Assembly (NCBI GenBank): GCA_025458465.1
Contig: JALOSK010000012.1
Coordinates: forward strand, 1-15,594
Length of the DNA: 15,594 nucleotides
Direction: 5' to 3'
Source: Sandarakinorhabdus sp.
GTDB lineage: Bacteria > Pseudomonadota > Alphaproteobacteria > Sphingomonadales > Sphingomonadaceae
Every line of letters begins with the position of its first letter. Within the stretch, counting starts at the first letter, position 1. Position numbers and translations under genes: made by a program. Positions 1-8,909 of this stretch are shown here, in pieces. The notes under the pieces were generated by a model, which worked only from the letters and a program-made list of their open reading frames with translations, was not told the origin of the DNA and ran no database searches.

Positions 1-2012
1 TTGCGGAACAACTGATCATGCGTGTAGTGGCGCATGAACTGGCGGCCGGCACCGCGGTCCAACCCATCGGCCAGGCGGCGCGCGATGGCGCTGCGATCGC
101 CTGCGGCATAATCGGCCCAGGTGCGATCATCGATGTCGAAATCGAGCAGTTCGGCCATATCCACCGCGCTCGATTGCAGGCTGTCGATCAGGCCGTTGGC
201 GCGCCGGCCCAACGAATTCCTTGCGCGCAGTTCGGCCCGTGTCTCCACCGCATCGACATGGGCTTCGACCTCGGAGATGGTGCGCGTCAGCGAGAGCAGC
301 CGCTGCGCCACCCGCTCGGCCGCCACTTGTGCTGCATTGGCGGCCTTGTTCTGCGCTGTCACCAATTCATCGATGCGGCTGCGGATCGGGCCGGCAAAGG
401 CAATCTCGGTGCGATCGATGGCAGAACGTTCCAGCGCGCTTTCTGCCTCTGCAATCACGCCGGCCAGCGCCTGGCGCATCGCACCGGCAGCGGCATCGGC
501 GATCTGGCGCACCCGGCCAAAGGTTTCCACCAGTTCGCCCGACGCCGAAAGCCCGATGCGGCCGGTGCCTTCTTCCAGCGCCTGCATCTGGGCCAGGGCC
601 TGGCCGATGGCGTCGCCAAGCCCGGCGGTGCTGGCATCCAGCGCGACGCGTGCCGCGTCCAGCTTGCCGCTGGCATCGTCGATGATGCTGCTGCCTTCTG
701 CCAGTGGCTGGGCCAGCGTCGCGGCACTGGCCTGCAACGCCGAAAGCCGTTCTTCCAGCGCCGCCACCAGGGACTGGCCAGCAGGCAATTGTTCATCCAG
801 CAGCGCCATGGCGCCCTCGGCTTCGCGGGCCATCGCCGACAGCCGTTCCTCCACGGCGCCAAGTGCCCCTTCGGCATCGCCCAGCGGCGCCGCCAGGCTC
901 ATCGCGCTGGCCCGGGTTTCGCTGATGCGGGCGTCCAGCCCGGCCAAGGCATTCTCGTTGTCGGCCATGGCCTGACCCAGCTTCTGGGCCAGCGTCTCGA
1001 TGCGGCCGCCCAGATCCTCCACCAGCGCATTGGTGCTGCTGCTGGTCGATTCGATGTCGCCGGTGATGCGGGCAGTCACGTCCTGCAGGGCGGCCAGCCG
1101 GTCTTCCAGCGCGCGCGCGGCCTCGCCGCCGATATGGTCAAGCGTGGTGCGCGCCTGTTCCACGGTGGCCAGCAGCGCGCTGGTCTGGGCGTGGATCGCC
1201 TCGCGGGTGGTGTCGATGGCGCTGCCAGTGCGCTGGAAGGCGGTGTCCAGCTCGGTCTGCAGTGTGCCGAGCGGCGTCGCCACGGCGTCGCGGGCCTGCG
1301 TGGCGGCATCGGCCATCGCCTTAAGGCCGGCCTGGCTGGCTTCGGCAAGTGCGTTGATCTCGCCGCGGCTGGCCTGGGCGGCGGTGCGGGCTTCGGCTTC
1401 GGCTTCGCTGGCGCGGGTGTAGAGGCCGGCGAGCAGCGTTTCGGTTTCGGCGAGCTGGGTGCGCAGCTGGTTGTCGGCACGGGCCAGCAGTTCCAGCAGG
1501 GTTTCGGCCTGGGCGTTGGCGGCCGGCACCACGCCGGCAACATTTTCCCCGGCCGTCACGGCAGCCGCCACGGTTTCGGCCAGCCGGCTGTTGCTGGCAT
1601 CCAGCGTGCTGGTGATTTTCGCAAGCGCTGCGGTGTGGCTGCTGACCGGCGATTCCATCTCGGCCATGCGCTGGGTGGCGGCGGCCAACTGCGTTTCCAG
1701 CCGGGCCAGCGCCTCGGCACTGTGCTCCAGCCATTCGGCGGCCTGCTGGGTGCGGGTATCGGCCACGGCGGCGCGGGCGGCGGCCACCGCCCCGGCATCG
1801 CGCAACTGGACGGCAGCCAGAATGGCAACGGCCAGCGGCGCCGCCAGAATGGCCAGCACGGCCAACAATCCGGCGGTGTCGGACGCGATGTCAAGCTTGC
1901 CGGACACACCGGCCCAGGCGGCCAGCAACGCCCCGGCCCACACAAGGCTGGCCACGATGGCCAGCACCCACGGCCAGCGCCGAGTCGGAAGGGGCGTGAA
2001 AGGGTCGTCCAT
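1..2012 (-). CDS. Large membrane-anchored coiled-coil protein, C-terminus outside window
   Basis: The frame is open for 670 codons from an ATG at 2012 to the left edge, so the C-terminus is missing. The start gives MDDPFTPLPTRRW, followed by two hydrophobic segments at about residues 13-34 and 47-69, consistent with a two-pass inner-membrane anchor. Residues from about 70 to 590 are rich in Ala, Glu, Leu, Gln and Thr with few prolines and glycines, which suggests a long coiled coil. The last 70 or so visible residues look more compact, with an Asp-rich and aromatic stretch (DIDDRTWADY) and then GDRSAIARRL. The layout recalls the Caulobacter polarity factor TipN and other alphaproteobacterial scaffold proteins, but that is only a resemblance in architecture. 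The ribosome-binding site is weak. It follows gltA after a 92-base gap holding a terminator-like hairpin. I do not recognise a precise family; a structural or cell-polarity role is inference. Confidence 0.85.
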   Translation of the reverse strand, partial: MDDPFTPLPTRRWPWVLAIVASLVWAGALLAAWAGVSGKLDIASDTAGLLAVLAILAAPLAVAILAAVQLRDAGAVAAARAAVADTRTQQAAEWLEHSAEALARLETQLAAATQRMAEMESPVSSHTAALAKITSTLDASNSRLAETVAAAVTAGENVAGVVPAANAQAETLLELLARADNQLRTQLAETETLLAGLYTRASEAEAEARTAAQASRGEINALAEASQAGLKAMADAATQARDAVATPLGTLQTELDTAFQRTGSAIDTTREAIHAQTSALLATVEQARTTLDHIGGEAARALEDRLAALQDVTARITGDIESTSSSTNALVEDLGGRIETLAQKLGQAMADNENALAGLDARISETRASAMSLAAPLGDAEGALGAVEERLSAMAREAEGAMALLDEQLPAGQSLVAALEERLSALQASAATLAQPLAEGSSIIDDASGKLDAARVALDASTAGLGDAIGQALAQMQALEEGTGRIGLSASGELVETFGRVRQIADAAAGAMRQALAGVIAEAESALERSAIDRTEIAFAGPIRSRIDELVTAQNKAANAAQVAAERVAQRLLSLTRTISEVEAHVDAVETRAELRARNSLGRRANGLIDSLQSSAVDMAELLDFDIDDRTWADYAAGDRSAIARRLADGLDRGAGRQFMRHYTHDQLFR

Positions 2013-2023
2013 GAATGTCTTAC

Positions 2024-2061
2024 AAAACAGGAAAGGGGCCGCCGTTCAAGCCGGCGACCCC
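2024..2061 (-). terminator. Rho-independent terminator after gltA
   Basis: Read on the minus strand, arms GGGGTCGCCG and CGGCGGCCCC form a 10-pair stem with one G-U pair and a 7-base loop (plus positions 2035-2044 and 2052-2061). A T-rich run, TTTCCTGTTTT, follows. It sits 43 bases past the gltA stop. The T-tract ends about 11 bases before the ATG of the next gene, so the hairpin may also influence expression of the coiled-coil gene. Confidence 0.7.
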
Positions 2062-2104
2062 CGAATGTTAGTCCATTGGTGACGATTCCTGTGGGTATCG
2101 CCCC

Positions 2105-3385
2105 TCAGCGCTGCTCGATCGGCACATAATCGCGGCGCGGCGAGCCCGTGTAGAGCTGGCGCGGGCGGCCGATCTTCTGTTCCTTGTCCTCCATCATTTC
2201 CGTCCACTGCGCGATCCAGCCGGTGGTGCGCGCCAACGCGAACAGCGCGGTGAACATGGAGGTGGGGAAACCGATCGCCGACAGGATGATGCCGGAATAG
2301 AAATCGACGTTGGGATAGAGCTTCTTCTCGATGAAATAGTCATCCGAAAGCGCCACCCGCTCCAGTTCACGCGCCGTGTCCAGCACCGGATCGGAAATGC
2401 CCAGCGTGTCCAGCACCTTGGTGGCAGCTTCGCCCAGCACCTTGGCGCGCGGATCATAGTTCTTGTACACCCGGTGGCCGAAGCCCATCAGGCGGAACGG
2501 ATCATCCTTGTTCTTGGCGCGGGCAACAAATTCCGGAATCCGTTCCGGCCGGCCAATCTCGCGCAGCATTTCCAGCGCCGCTTCGTTGGCGCCGCCGTGC
2601 GCCGGTCCCCACAGGCAGGCGATGCCAGCGGCGATGCAGGCGAACGGGTTGGCACCCGACGAACCGGCCAGGCGCACGGTGGAGGTGGAGGCGTTCTGCT
2701 CGTGATCGGCGTGCAGGATGAAGATCTTGTCCAGCGCATCTTCCACCACCGGGTTGATGATGTAGGGCTCTGCCGGCACGCCGAACGTCATGCGCAGGAA
2801 ATTGCCGGTGTAGCTCAGCGAGTTGTCAGGGTAGAGGAAGGGCTGCCCCACCGAATATTTGTAGGCCATGGCCGCGATCGTCGGCATCTTGGCGATCAGC
2901 CGGTGGCAGGCGATCTCGCGCTGCTTGGCATCATGGATGTCGGTCGAATCGTGATAGAAGGCGGAAAGCGCGCCAACCACGCCGCACATGATCGCCATCG
3001 GGTGCGCGTCACGCCGGAAACCGCGATAGAAGTTGGCCAGTTGTTCGTGCACCATCGTGTGGCGCGTGATCAGATATTTGAACTCGTCGTGCTGCTGCTG
3101 GCTGGGCAGATCGCCGTGCATCAACAGATAGGCGACTTCCAGAAAGCTGGACTTTTCGGCCAGCTGCTCGATCGGGTAGCCGCGGTGCAGCAGCACGCCC
3201 TGATCGCCATCGATGTAGGTGATCTTTGATTCGCAGCTGGCGGTGCTGGTGAAGCCGGGGTCATAGGTGAAGCGGCCGGTGTTGGCGTAAAGCTTGCGGA
3301 TGTCGATGACCTCGGGGCCAACGCTGCCGGCGTGCACCGGATAGTCAGCGGCCTTGCCGTCGATGCTGATGTTGGCGCTGGTCAT
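2105..3385 (-). CDS. gltA: Citrate synthase (type II)
   Basis: The enzyme condenses oxaloacetate and acetyl-CoA to citrate, the entry step of the TCA cycle, in the cytoplasm. The 426-residue product has the length and layout of the hexameric Gram-negative type. The catalytic triad is visible: His263 in [10 protein letters not shown], His304 in the signature [14 protein letters not shown], and Asp361 in NVDFYSG. The N-terminal small domain of this type (residues about 1-60) is present. I chose the ATG at 3385 because AGAGGAAG lies 5 bases upstream (3391-3398); a longer open frame to 3439 would overlap the end of gltX and has no such site. It lies 22 bases after gltX, so the two genes probably share a transcript, which likely ends at the hairpin at 2024-2061. 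Identification is secure. Confidence 0.98.
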   Translation of the reverse strand: MTSANISIDGKAADYPVHAGSVGPEVIDIRKLYANTGRFTYDPGFTSTASCESKITYIDGDQGVLLHRGYPIEQLAEKSSFLEVAYLLMHGDLPSQQQHDEFKYLITRHTMVHEQLANFYRGFRRDAHPMAIMCGVVGALSAFYHDSTDIHDAKQREIACHRLIAKMPTIAAMAYKYSVGQPFLYPDNSLSYTGNFLRMTFGVPAEPYIINPVVEDALDKIFILHADHEQNASTSTVRLAGSSGANPFACIAAGIACLWGPAHGGANEAALEMLREIGRPERIPEFVARAKNKDDPFRLMGFGHRVYKNYDPRAKVLGEAATKVLDTLGISDPVLDTARELERVALSDDYFIEKKLYPNVDFYSGIILSAIGFPTSMFTALFALARTTGWIAQWTEMMEDKEQKIGRPRQLYTGSPRRDYVPIEQR

Positions 3386-3407
3386 GCGGTCTTCCTCTTT
3401 CCTTGCC

Positions 3408-4844
3408 TCATCTCGCCAGAACGTCGTCGATCCGTCCAAGCACCTCGTCGCGGCCCAGCACTTCGAGCACCTCGAACAGGCCGGGCGATTGCGCCGAACC
3501 GGTCACGGCGGCCCGCAGTGGCTGGGCGATCTGGCCAAGCTTGACCCCTTCGCCTTCCGCCATCGCGCGCGCCGCCTGTTCCAGCGCGGCGGCCGTCCAC
3601 TCTTCCTGGGCGGCCAATCGGTTCCGGGCGCCGTCAAGCAGACCCGGTGTCGCAGACGCTAGCAGCTTCAAGGCGGAGTCGTCCATGGGGATTGGGCGGT
3701 TGCGAAGCCAGAAAAGCGAACCCGCTGCCAAATCCTTGAGGTTGTTGGCGCGCTTCTTCATTTCGGGCATGGTGCGCTGCAAAAGCACGCGATCCGCATC
3801 GCCAAGTTCGCGACCCAATGCCGCGGCCACATCGGCCGCGATCAGCGCCACCAGCCGGGCATCATCGGCGGCACGCAGATAGTGCCCATTCAGATTTTCC
3901 AGCTTCTTCATGTCGAAGCGCGAAGGGGAACGGCCGACGCCATCCAGATCGAACCATGCGATGGCTTCGGCGCGGCTGATGATCTCGGCATCGCCGTGGC
4001 CCCAGCCCAGGCGCAGCAGATAGTTTTCCACCGCTTCCGGCAGCATGCCCAGTTCGTCGCGATAGGCGTCCACCCCCAGCGCGCCGTGCCGCTTCGACAA
4101 TTTGGCGCCATCCGCGCCGTGGATCAGCGGGATATGGGCATAAACGGGTTCCGGCCAGCCAAGCGCGCGGATCAGCGCCAACTGGCGGAAGGCGTTGTTC
4201 AGGTGATCATCGCCGCGGATCACGTGGGTCACGCCCATGTCGAAATCATCGACCACCACGGCCAGCATGTAGGTGGGCGTGCCGTCGGAGCGCAGCAGCA
4301 CGAAATCATCCAGCTCGGCATTGTTGACCGTCACCGGACCCTGCACCCGATCCTCGATGGTGACGCTGCCTTCACGCGGCGCCTTGAGGCGGATCACATG
4401 GGGCTGATCGGTCGGCCAGTCGGTGCGGTCGCGCCAGCGCCCGTCATAGCGCATCGGCTGCTTTGCCGCGCGTTGTTCCTCACGCAGGGCGGCCAGTTCC
4501 TCGGGCGTGGCATAGCAGCGATAGGCATGGCCGCGCTCAAGCAGCTGATGCGCCACCTCGGCATGGCGGGCGGCGCGGCTGAACTGATAGACGACATCGC
4601 CATCCCAGTTCAGATCCAGCCAGGTCATGCCATCGAGGATGGCGGCGATGGCGGCATCGGTGGAGCGGGCACGATCAGTGTCCTCGATCCGCAGCTTGAA
4701 GTCGCCGCCGTGGTGGCGGGCGAACAGCCAGTTGAACAGCGCGGTGCGGGCGCCGCCGATATGCAGGAACCCGGTGGGCGAGGGGGCAAAGCGGGTGACG
4801 ACACGGGCTGGTGTGGTGCCGGTGGCAGGCGTGCTTGCGCTCAT
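3408..4844 (-). CDS. gltX: Glutamyl-tRNA synthetase
   Basis: This class I aminoacyl-tRNA synthetase charges tRNA-Glu with glutamate. The 478-residue protein carries the HIGH-type motif as HIGG (residues 28-31, in [15 protein letters not shown]) and the KMSKS-type loop as KLSKR (248-252, in [11 protein letters not shown]). The Rossmann catalytic core spans roughly 14-320 and the helical anticodon-binding part follows to the end. Alphaproteobacteria commonly lack glutaminyl-tRNA synthetase, so the enzyme may also load tRNA-Gln for the amidotransferase route; this is inference. I chose ATG 4844, with GGA 10 bases upstream; a TTG at 4859 in the same frame would add five residues and has no ribosome-binding site. 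The gene diverges from comEC and is followed 22 bases later by gltA. A second gltX copy elsewhere is possible in this class and cannot be judged here. Confidence 0.97.
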   Translation of the reverse strand: MSASTPATGTTPARVVTRFAPSPTGFLHIGGARTALFNWLFARHHGGDFKLRIEDTDRARSTDAAIAAILDGMTWLDLNWDGDVVYQFSRAARHAEVAHQLLERGHAYRCYATPEELAALREEQRAAKQPMRYDGRWRDRTDWPTDQPHVIRLKAPREGSVTIEDRVQGPVTVNNAELDDFVLLRSDGTPTYMLAVVVDDFDMGVTHVIRGDDHLNNAFRQLALIRALGWPEPVYAHIPLIHGADGAKLSKRHGALGVDAYRDELGMLPEAVENYLLRLGWGHGDAEIISRAEAIAWFDLDGVGRSPSRFDMKKLENLNGHYLRAADDARLVALIAADVAAALGRELGDADRVLLQRTMPEMKKRANNLKDLAAGSLFWLRNRPIPMDDSALKLLASATPGLLDGARNRLAAQEEWTAAALEQAARAMAEGEGVKLGQIAQPLRAAVTGSAQSPGLFEVLEVLGRDEVLGRIDDVLAR

Positions 4845-4909
4845 GCGCGTTTCATCCAATGCTTGTGTGTGCAGGGTCTTGCCGGGAGGGGCAGGCGAAA
4901 TGTTGGCGG
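4845..4909. promoter_or_regulatory. Divergent gltX/comEC intergenic region
   Basis: These 65 bases lie between the divergent starts of gltX (minus) and comEC (plus), so promoters for both must lie here or in the first codons of the opposite gene. I find no convincing -35/-10 pair. On the minus strand, TTGAAT inside the comEC 5' end lies 17 bases before a poor -10, TAACCA; I do not rely on it. A strong Shine-Dalgarno-like run, GGGAGGGG, sits at 4884-4891 on the plus strand. Confidence 0.4.
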
Positions 4910-4917
4910 GTGGTTAG
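4900..4917 (+). other. Five-codon leader ORF overlapping the comEC start
   Basis: ATG TTG GCG GGT GGT TAG follows GGGAGGGG with 8 bases of spacing, a better initiation site than that of comEC itself. It is out of frame with comEC and overlaps the GTG proposed as the comEC start at 4910. It could be a chance ATG, a leader that lets ribosomes reinitiate on comEC, or a sign that the comEC start is not what it seems. No experimental support is visible. Confidence 0.2.
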
Positions 4918-7126
4918 CAGAACGGGAACCTCCATTCAAACCGGTGACGCGGCAGCCCCCCCGGCGCGGCTGGCGGGCCTTTGGCGCGCATGGGCGGATG
5001 CAGAGCGCGATCGGCTGCCACTGTGGCTGCCGGTGGCGCTGGCCGCCGGCATCGCGCTGTGGTTCGCCTTGCCGTGGGTGCCGTGGCGGCTGGCGGCGGC
5101 GGCGGCATTGCTGGCGCTGGCCGCTGGCGCTGCGCTGGCCGGCTGGCGCTGGCCGGCGGGGCTGGCGCTGCTGGCGGTGCTGGGCATGGCGGCGGTGGAG
5201 CTGCGGATCGCCGGCAACGCGCATGGCGTGTTGCAGGAACGCCGGTTCGCACAGGTGACCGGCAAGCTGATCGGTGTGGAGCCGCAGCCGTTTGGCGGGC
5301 AGCGCCTGCTGATCGCGGCCCGGCCCGAAACACCATTGCCCGGCGGCATCGAACTGGTGCGCATCACCCTGCGCGGCGATTCGCCCCCGATGCCGGTGGG
5401 TGCCCGTGTTTCGGTGCGGGCGCTGCTGTCACCGCCCATGGGCGCGGCCGTGCCGGGCGGTTTCGATGTGGCGCGGCGGTTGTGGTTTGAAGGGATCGGC
5501 GCCACCGGCGTGGCGTTGGGGCCGGTGCAGCTGCTGGGTGCGCCGCCGCCTGGCCCCCGCCTGTGGCTGGAACAGCGCCGCGGCGATCTGCAGGCGCTCA
5601 TCACCCGGCGGCTGCCCGGTGAAGCCGGCGCGGTGAGCGCGGCCTTCGTGACCGGGCGGCAGGGCGCCATCCCGCCGGCCACCGCCCAGGCCATGCGCGA
5701 TGCCGGGCTGGCGCACCTGTTGTCCATTTCCGGCCTGCACATCGCGGTGGTGGTGGGCGGCGTGGCGCTGCTGGCGCGGATGCTGCTGGCGCTGTGGCCG
5801 TGGGCGGCGCTGCGGGTGCCGGTGCCCACCATTGCGCTGGGCATCGGTGCATTGGCCGGCATTGGCTACACTTTGCTGGCCGGTGCGCAGGTGCCCACGG
5901 TGCGCGCCGCCATCGGGGCCAGCATCGTGGTGCTGGGCATGATGCTGGGCCGGCAGGCGCTTTCCCTGCGGCTGCTGGCGGCGGCGGCCGTGCTGATCCT
6001 GGTGGTGCGACCCGAAGCGCTGCTGGGCGCCAGTTTCCAGATGAGCTTTGCCGCCGTGATCGGCATCGTCGCGCTGTATGAAAGCCGGCTTGGCCGCTGG
6101 CTGACAGCGGTGCGGGAGGACGAGCCGTGGTGGCAATGGCTGGCGCGCGGCGCGGCCTCGCTGCTGGCATCGGGGCTGGTGGCCGAACTGGCGCTTTCGG
6201 GCATCGGGCTTTACCATTTCGGGCGCAGCGGCCTTTATGGCATCATCGCCAACATCATCGCCATCCCCTTCACCAGCTTCGTGGTGATGCCTTCCCTGCT
6301 GCTGGCGCTGCTGGCCGAAGCGTTGGGGCTTGGCCAAATTGGCTTGGGCCTGTGGCCGCTGGCCGGCTGGGCGATGCAGCGGCTGATCGACATTGCCGAC
6401 ATCACTGCCGGTCTGCCCGGCGCGGTGTTCAGCAGCGCCGCCATCCCGCCGGCCGCCTTTGCGCTGGGGATCGCCGGCGGGCTGTGGCTGGCCCTGTGGC
6501 GCACGCGCGTGCGTTGGTGGGGGCTGGCACCGATTGTGGCTGCTGCGGTGCTGGCGGCGTTGGCACCCTTGCCCGATCTGATGATCAGCGGCGATGGCCG
6601 CCATGTCGCGGTGCGGCTGCCCGATGGCCGGCTGGCGCACAGCCGTGCCCGCGTCGGGCGGTTCCTGATCGAGAACTGGGCCGAAAGCGTGGGCGCCGAT
6701 CCCGATGCGGCGCTGTGGTGGGGCGCGCTGCCGGGCGCCCGCTGTTCTGCAGATGTGTGCGTTGCCGATCTTGCGCGCGCTGGCCGGCGCTGGCGGCTGA
6801 TGGCCACCACCAGCCGCGAGTTCATCGATCGCCCGTTGTTCGAGCCGGCCTGCGCCGCGGCCGACATCATCATATCGGATCGCCGACTGCCCGGATGGTG
6901 CCGGCCGCGCTGGCTGAAGCTGGATGCTGCCGCGCTGGCGCAAACGGGGGCGGTGACCATCCGCCTGGCCGATGGCGTCATGACCAGCGCTGCCGCCAGC
7001 GCCGGTGACCGCCCATGGCAGACCGGCCGCGTGTATCAGCGCCGGCCACCACGATCCTCCCGCAGCCGCCAGTTGCCAGCGGCGATTCCGGCGGCGCACA
7101 GTGGCAGCAGCAGGGGAGCCGCATGA
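4910..7126 (+). CDS. comEC: ComEC/Rec2 family DNA-uptake channel protein
   Basis: ComEC is the inner-membrane channel that passes single-stranded DNA into the cytoplasm during natural transformation. Numbering from GTG 4910 (738 residues), two to three hydrophobic segments and a DUF4131-like region come first. The Competence domain follows at about 225-500, with the hallmark ISGLHIAVV near 272-280, a [15 protein letters not shown] stretch and [16 protein letters not shown]. The last 180 residues correspond to the place of the metallo-beta-lactamase-like domain, but I see no HxHxDH motif, so that domain is degenerate; a few cysteines ([11 protein letters not shown]) stand out. The final 30 residues are basic and low in complexity. 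The start is uncertain: an open frame begins at 4811, inside the gltX 5' end, but its first residues look non-coding, and no in-frame ATG exists before the membrane segments. The stop overlaps the next gene's ATG. Confidence 0.93.
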   Translation: MVSRTGTSIQTGDAAAPPARLAGLWRAWADAERDRLPLWLPVALAAGIALWFALPWVPWRLAAAAALLALAAGAALAGWRWPAGLALLAVLGMAAVELRIAGNAHGVLQERRFAQVTGKLIGVEPQPFGGQRLLIAARPETPLPGGIELVRITLRGDSPPMPVGARVSVRALLSPPMGAAVPGGFDVARRLWFEGIGATGVALGPVQLLGAPPPGPRLWLEQRRGDLQALITRRLPGEAGAVSAAFVTGRQGAIPPATAQAMRDAGLAHLLSISGLHIAVVVGGVALLARMLLALWPWAALRVPVPTIALGIGALAGIGYTLLAGAQVPTVRAAIGASIVVLGMMLGRQALSLRLLAAAAVLILVVRPEALLGASFQMSFAAVIGIVALYESRLGRWLTAVREDEPWWQWLARGAASLLASGLVAELALSGIGLYHFGRSGLYGIIANIIAIPFTSFVVMPSLLLALLAEALGLGQIGLGLWPLAGWAMQRLIDIADITAGLPGAVFSSAAIPPAAFALGIAGGLWLALWRTRVRWWGLAPIVAAAVLAALAPLPDLMISGDGRHVAVRLPDGRLAHSRARVGRFLIENWAESVGADPDAALWWGALPGARCSADVCVADLARAGRRWRLMATTSREFIDRPLFEPACAAADIIISDRRLPGWCRPRWLKLDAAALAQTGAVTIRLADGVMTSAAASAGDRPWQTGRVYQRRPPRSSRSRQLPAAIPAAHSGSSRGAA

Positions 7127-8151
7127 CCGACATCATCGACGCAAGCCGGCCGATCATCGATCCGCATCACCATCTGTGGGACATCAGGCGCACGCTGGCG
7201 CAGGTGCCGCCCGATCATGATTTCGTGCGGGCCATCGCTCGATCCCCGCTCTATCTGCTGCCGGAACTGCTCGCCGATATCGGTGCCGGCCACAATGTGG
7301 TGGCCACCGTGTTCGTCGAATGCGGCGCCTATTATCGCGCCGGGGCGGATGCGGCGCTGCGGCCGGTGGGTGAAACCGAATTCGTCAACGGCATCGCGGC
7401 AATGAGTGCTTCGGGCCTCTATGGCGCGGCGCGGGCCTGTGCCGGCATTGTGGCACATGCCGATCTCACGCTTGGGGCCGGCGTGCGGCCGGTGCTGGAA
7501 GCGCATCGCGCCGCCGCCCCTGAACGGCTGCGCGGCATCCGCCATTCGGTGGCGTGGGATGAAGATTCGGCGGTGCTGGGCTTCCTGCAGTCACCGCGGG
7601 CCGGGTTGTTGGCGGAACCGGCGTTCCGCACCGGCCTGGCCGAAGTGGCGGCGGCCGGGCTCAGCTATGATTGCTGGCTGCTGGCGCCCCAGTTGCCCGA
7701 ACTGGTGGCGGTGGCGCAGGCGCTGCCCCAATTGCCAATCGTCTGCGATCATGTTGGCACGCCACTTGGCATCGGCACCTATCGGGGCCGGCGCGATGCC
7801 GGCTTTGCCGAATGGGCCGCCAACATCCGCGCACTGGCGGCCTGCCCGAATGTGGTGATGAAGCTGGGCGGACTGGCCATGCCGTTCGGCGGGTTTGGCA
7901 GCTTCATGGCCGAACCGATGGCGACGGCGCAGACTTTGGCGAGCGAGTGGCGCCCGTGGATTGAAACCTGCATCGCGGCCTTCGGTGCCGATCGCTGCAT
8001 GTTCGAAAGCAATTTCCCTGTCGATCGCGGCACCTGCGATCATGCAACGCTGTGGAATGCCTTCAAGCTGATCAGCGCCGACGCCAGCGAGGACGAGAAA
8101 ACGGCGCTGTTCAGCGGAACGGCGGCGCGCGTCTATCGCATCCCGATCTGA
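7123..8151 (+). CDS. Amidohydrolase family 2 (COG3618-type) metal-dependent hydrolase
   Basis: The 342-residue product looks like a TIM-barrel metal-dependent hydrolase of the Amidohydro_2 type, the group that holds 2-pyrone-4,6-dicarboxylate lactonase and L-fuconolactonase. Visible marks are the N-terminal metal motif IIDPHHHLWD (His15, His16, His17), His141 in GIRHSVAWD, His210 in VCDHVGTPLG, and MFESNFPVD near the C-terminus (295-301). At the place where relatives have Asp in GSDWP there is Asn297, with Asp301 four residues on. The start is fixed by an ATGA overlap with the comEC stop and by GGGGAG 5 bases upstream, so it is probably translationally coupled to comEC. It ends 18 bases before the lexA stop, convergent. 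The substrate cannot be read from the sequence; an organic-acid or sugar lactone is a family-based guess. I see no functional link to competence. Confidence 0.9.
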   Translation: MTDIIDASRPIIDPHHHLWDIRRTLAQVPPDHDFVRAIARSPLYLLPELLADIGAGHNVVATVFVECGAYYRAGADAALRPVGETEFVNGIAAMSASGLYGAARACAGIVAHADLTLGAGVRPVLEAHRAAAPERLRGIRHSVAWDEDSAVLGFLQSPRAGLLAEPAFRTGLAEVAAAGLSYDCWLLAPQLPELVAVAQALPQLPIVCDHVGTPLGIGTYRGRRDAGFAEWAANIRALAACPNVVMKLGGLAMPFGGFGSFMAEPMATAQTLASEWRPWIETCIAAFGADRCMFESNFPVDRGTCDHATLWNAFKLISADASEDEKTALFSGTAARVYRIPI

Positions 8152-8169
8152 CGCGTCGCCGCCTGTCGG

Positions 8170-8865
8170 TCAGTGATAGCGGCGCAGAAGTCCGGCCAGC
8201 TTGCCCTGGATGCGCACCTGATCGGGCCGATAGCGCTGTGGCTGGTGCGTGCTGTTGGCCGGATCAAGGCGCACCATGCCGCCTTCGCGGTGCAGATATT
8301 TCAGCGTCGCCTCGCTGTCGTCGATCAAGGCCACCACGATGTCACCATCCCGGGCCGTGTCGCAGCGGCGGATCAGGGCGTAATCGCCATCGAAGATGCC
8401 GGCCTCGATCATCGAATCGCCCGAGACTTCCAGCGCATAATGATCGCCGGGGCCAAGCAGGGCCGACGGCACCGCCAGCGAGCGATCACTTTCCAGCGCT
8501 TCCACCGGCAGGCCGGCGGCAATGCGGCCGTGCAGCGGCACCACCACCGTATCGTTGGCAGCCAGCATCGCCTGCGGCACCGGGCGGGCTGTCGATTGCG
8601 GTTCTGGCTGGCTGGACACCAAAGTGAGCGCCGGCCTTTCGGCCTTCAGCGCTTCGGGCAGGCGCAGCACTTCCAGCGCGCGGGCCCGGTTGGGCAGGCG
8701 GCGAATGAAGGCACGTTCTTCCAGCGCGTTGATCAGGCGATGCACACCGGATTTCGATTTCAGGTTCAGCGCCGCCTTCATCTCCTCGAACGAGGGGGAG
8801 ACGCCATCGGCCTTCAGACGCTCATCAATGAAGATGAGCAATTCCTGCTGCTTCCTGGTGAGCAT
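8170..8865 (-). CDS. lexA: LexA SOS repressor / autoprotease
   Basis: LexA represses DNA-damage genes and cleaves itself when RecA filaments form. The 231-residue protein has an N-terminal winged helix-turn-helix (about 1-65, with [20 protein letters not shown]) and a C-terminal S24 peptidase domain. The cleavage bond is Ala117-Gly118 in GRIAAGLP, the nucleophile is Ser151 in SGDSMIEAG, and the base is Lys189 in SEATLKYL. All three are intact, so the protein should be a working autoprotease. The ATG at 8865 has GAAGGG about 8 bases upstream and gives the usual start [10 protein letters not shown]; the open frame extends to 8937 but would run through the promoter. The gene follows moeA on the same strand with its own promoter and SOS box, so it is autoregulated and only partly dependent on the upstream operon. 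It converges on the amidohydrolase gene; no terminator is apparent in the 18-base gap. Confidence 0.98.
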   Translation of the reverse strand: MLTRKQQELLIFIDERLKADGVSPSFEEMKAALNLKSKSGVHRLINALEERAFIRRLPNRARALEVLRLPEALKAERPALTLVSSQPEPQSTARPVPQAMLAANDTVVVPLHGRIAAGLPVEALESDRSLAVPSALLGPGDHYALEVSGDSMIEAGIFDGDYALIRRCDTARDGDIVVALIDDSEATLKYLHREGGMVRLDPANSTHQPQRYRPDQVRIQGKLAGLLRRYH

Positions 8866-8894
8866 ATCTTGGCCCTTCCACGTTACCCAAAACG

Positions 8895-8909
8895 GAACAT
8901 GGAAGGAAC
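8895..8909 (-). promoter_or_regulatory. LexA operator (SOS box) of lexA
   Basis: GAAC-N7-GAAC on the plus strand, equal to GTTC-N7-GTTC on the minus strand, an exact match to the known alphaproteobacterial LexA box. It lies 30 bases before the lexA ATG and directly downstream of the proposed -10, where bound LexA would block initiation. Each half sits in a 7-base repeat GGAACAT (8894-8900 and 8905-8911). Confidence 0.88.

Noticed and set aside
18..2129. 703-codon open frame on the plus strand
   Set aside because: It is antisense to the coiled-coil gene, runs across the terminator and the gltA end, and its composition (Gly, Gln, Arg, His-rich) looks like a mirror of a GC-rich coding strand. 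The minus-strand protein has membrane segments and a coherent coiled coil.
4920..4929. Two GAAC units near the comEC start as a LexA box
   Set aside because: They are separated by 2 bases, not 7, so they do not fit the alphaproteobacterial operator.
3882..5258. 458-codon open frame on the plus strand
   Set aside because: Antisense to gltX and then out of frame with comEC; no recognisable domain.
5429..7099. 556-codon open frame on the minus strand
   Set aside because: Antisense to comEC, very rich in Gln, His, Arg and Pro, a shadow of Leu/Ala codons.
8152..8190. Bidirectional terminator between the amidohydrolase gene and lexA
   Set aside because: Only a 6-pair GCGGCG/CGCCGC match with a long loop and no T-tract; it lies partly in the lexA coding end.
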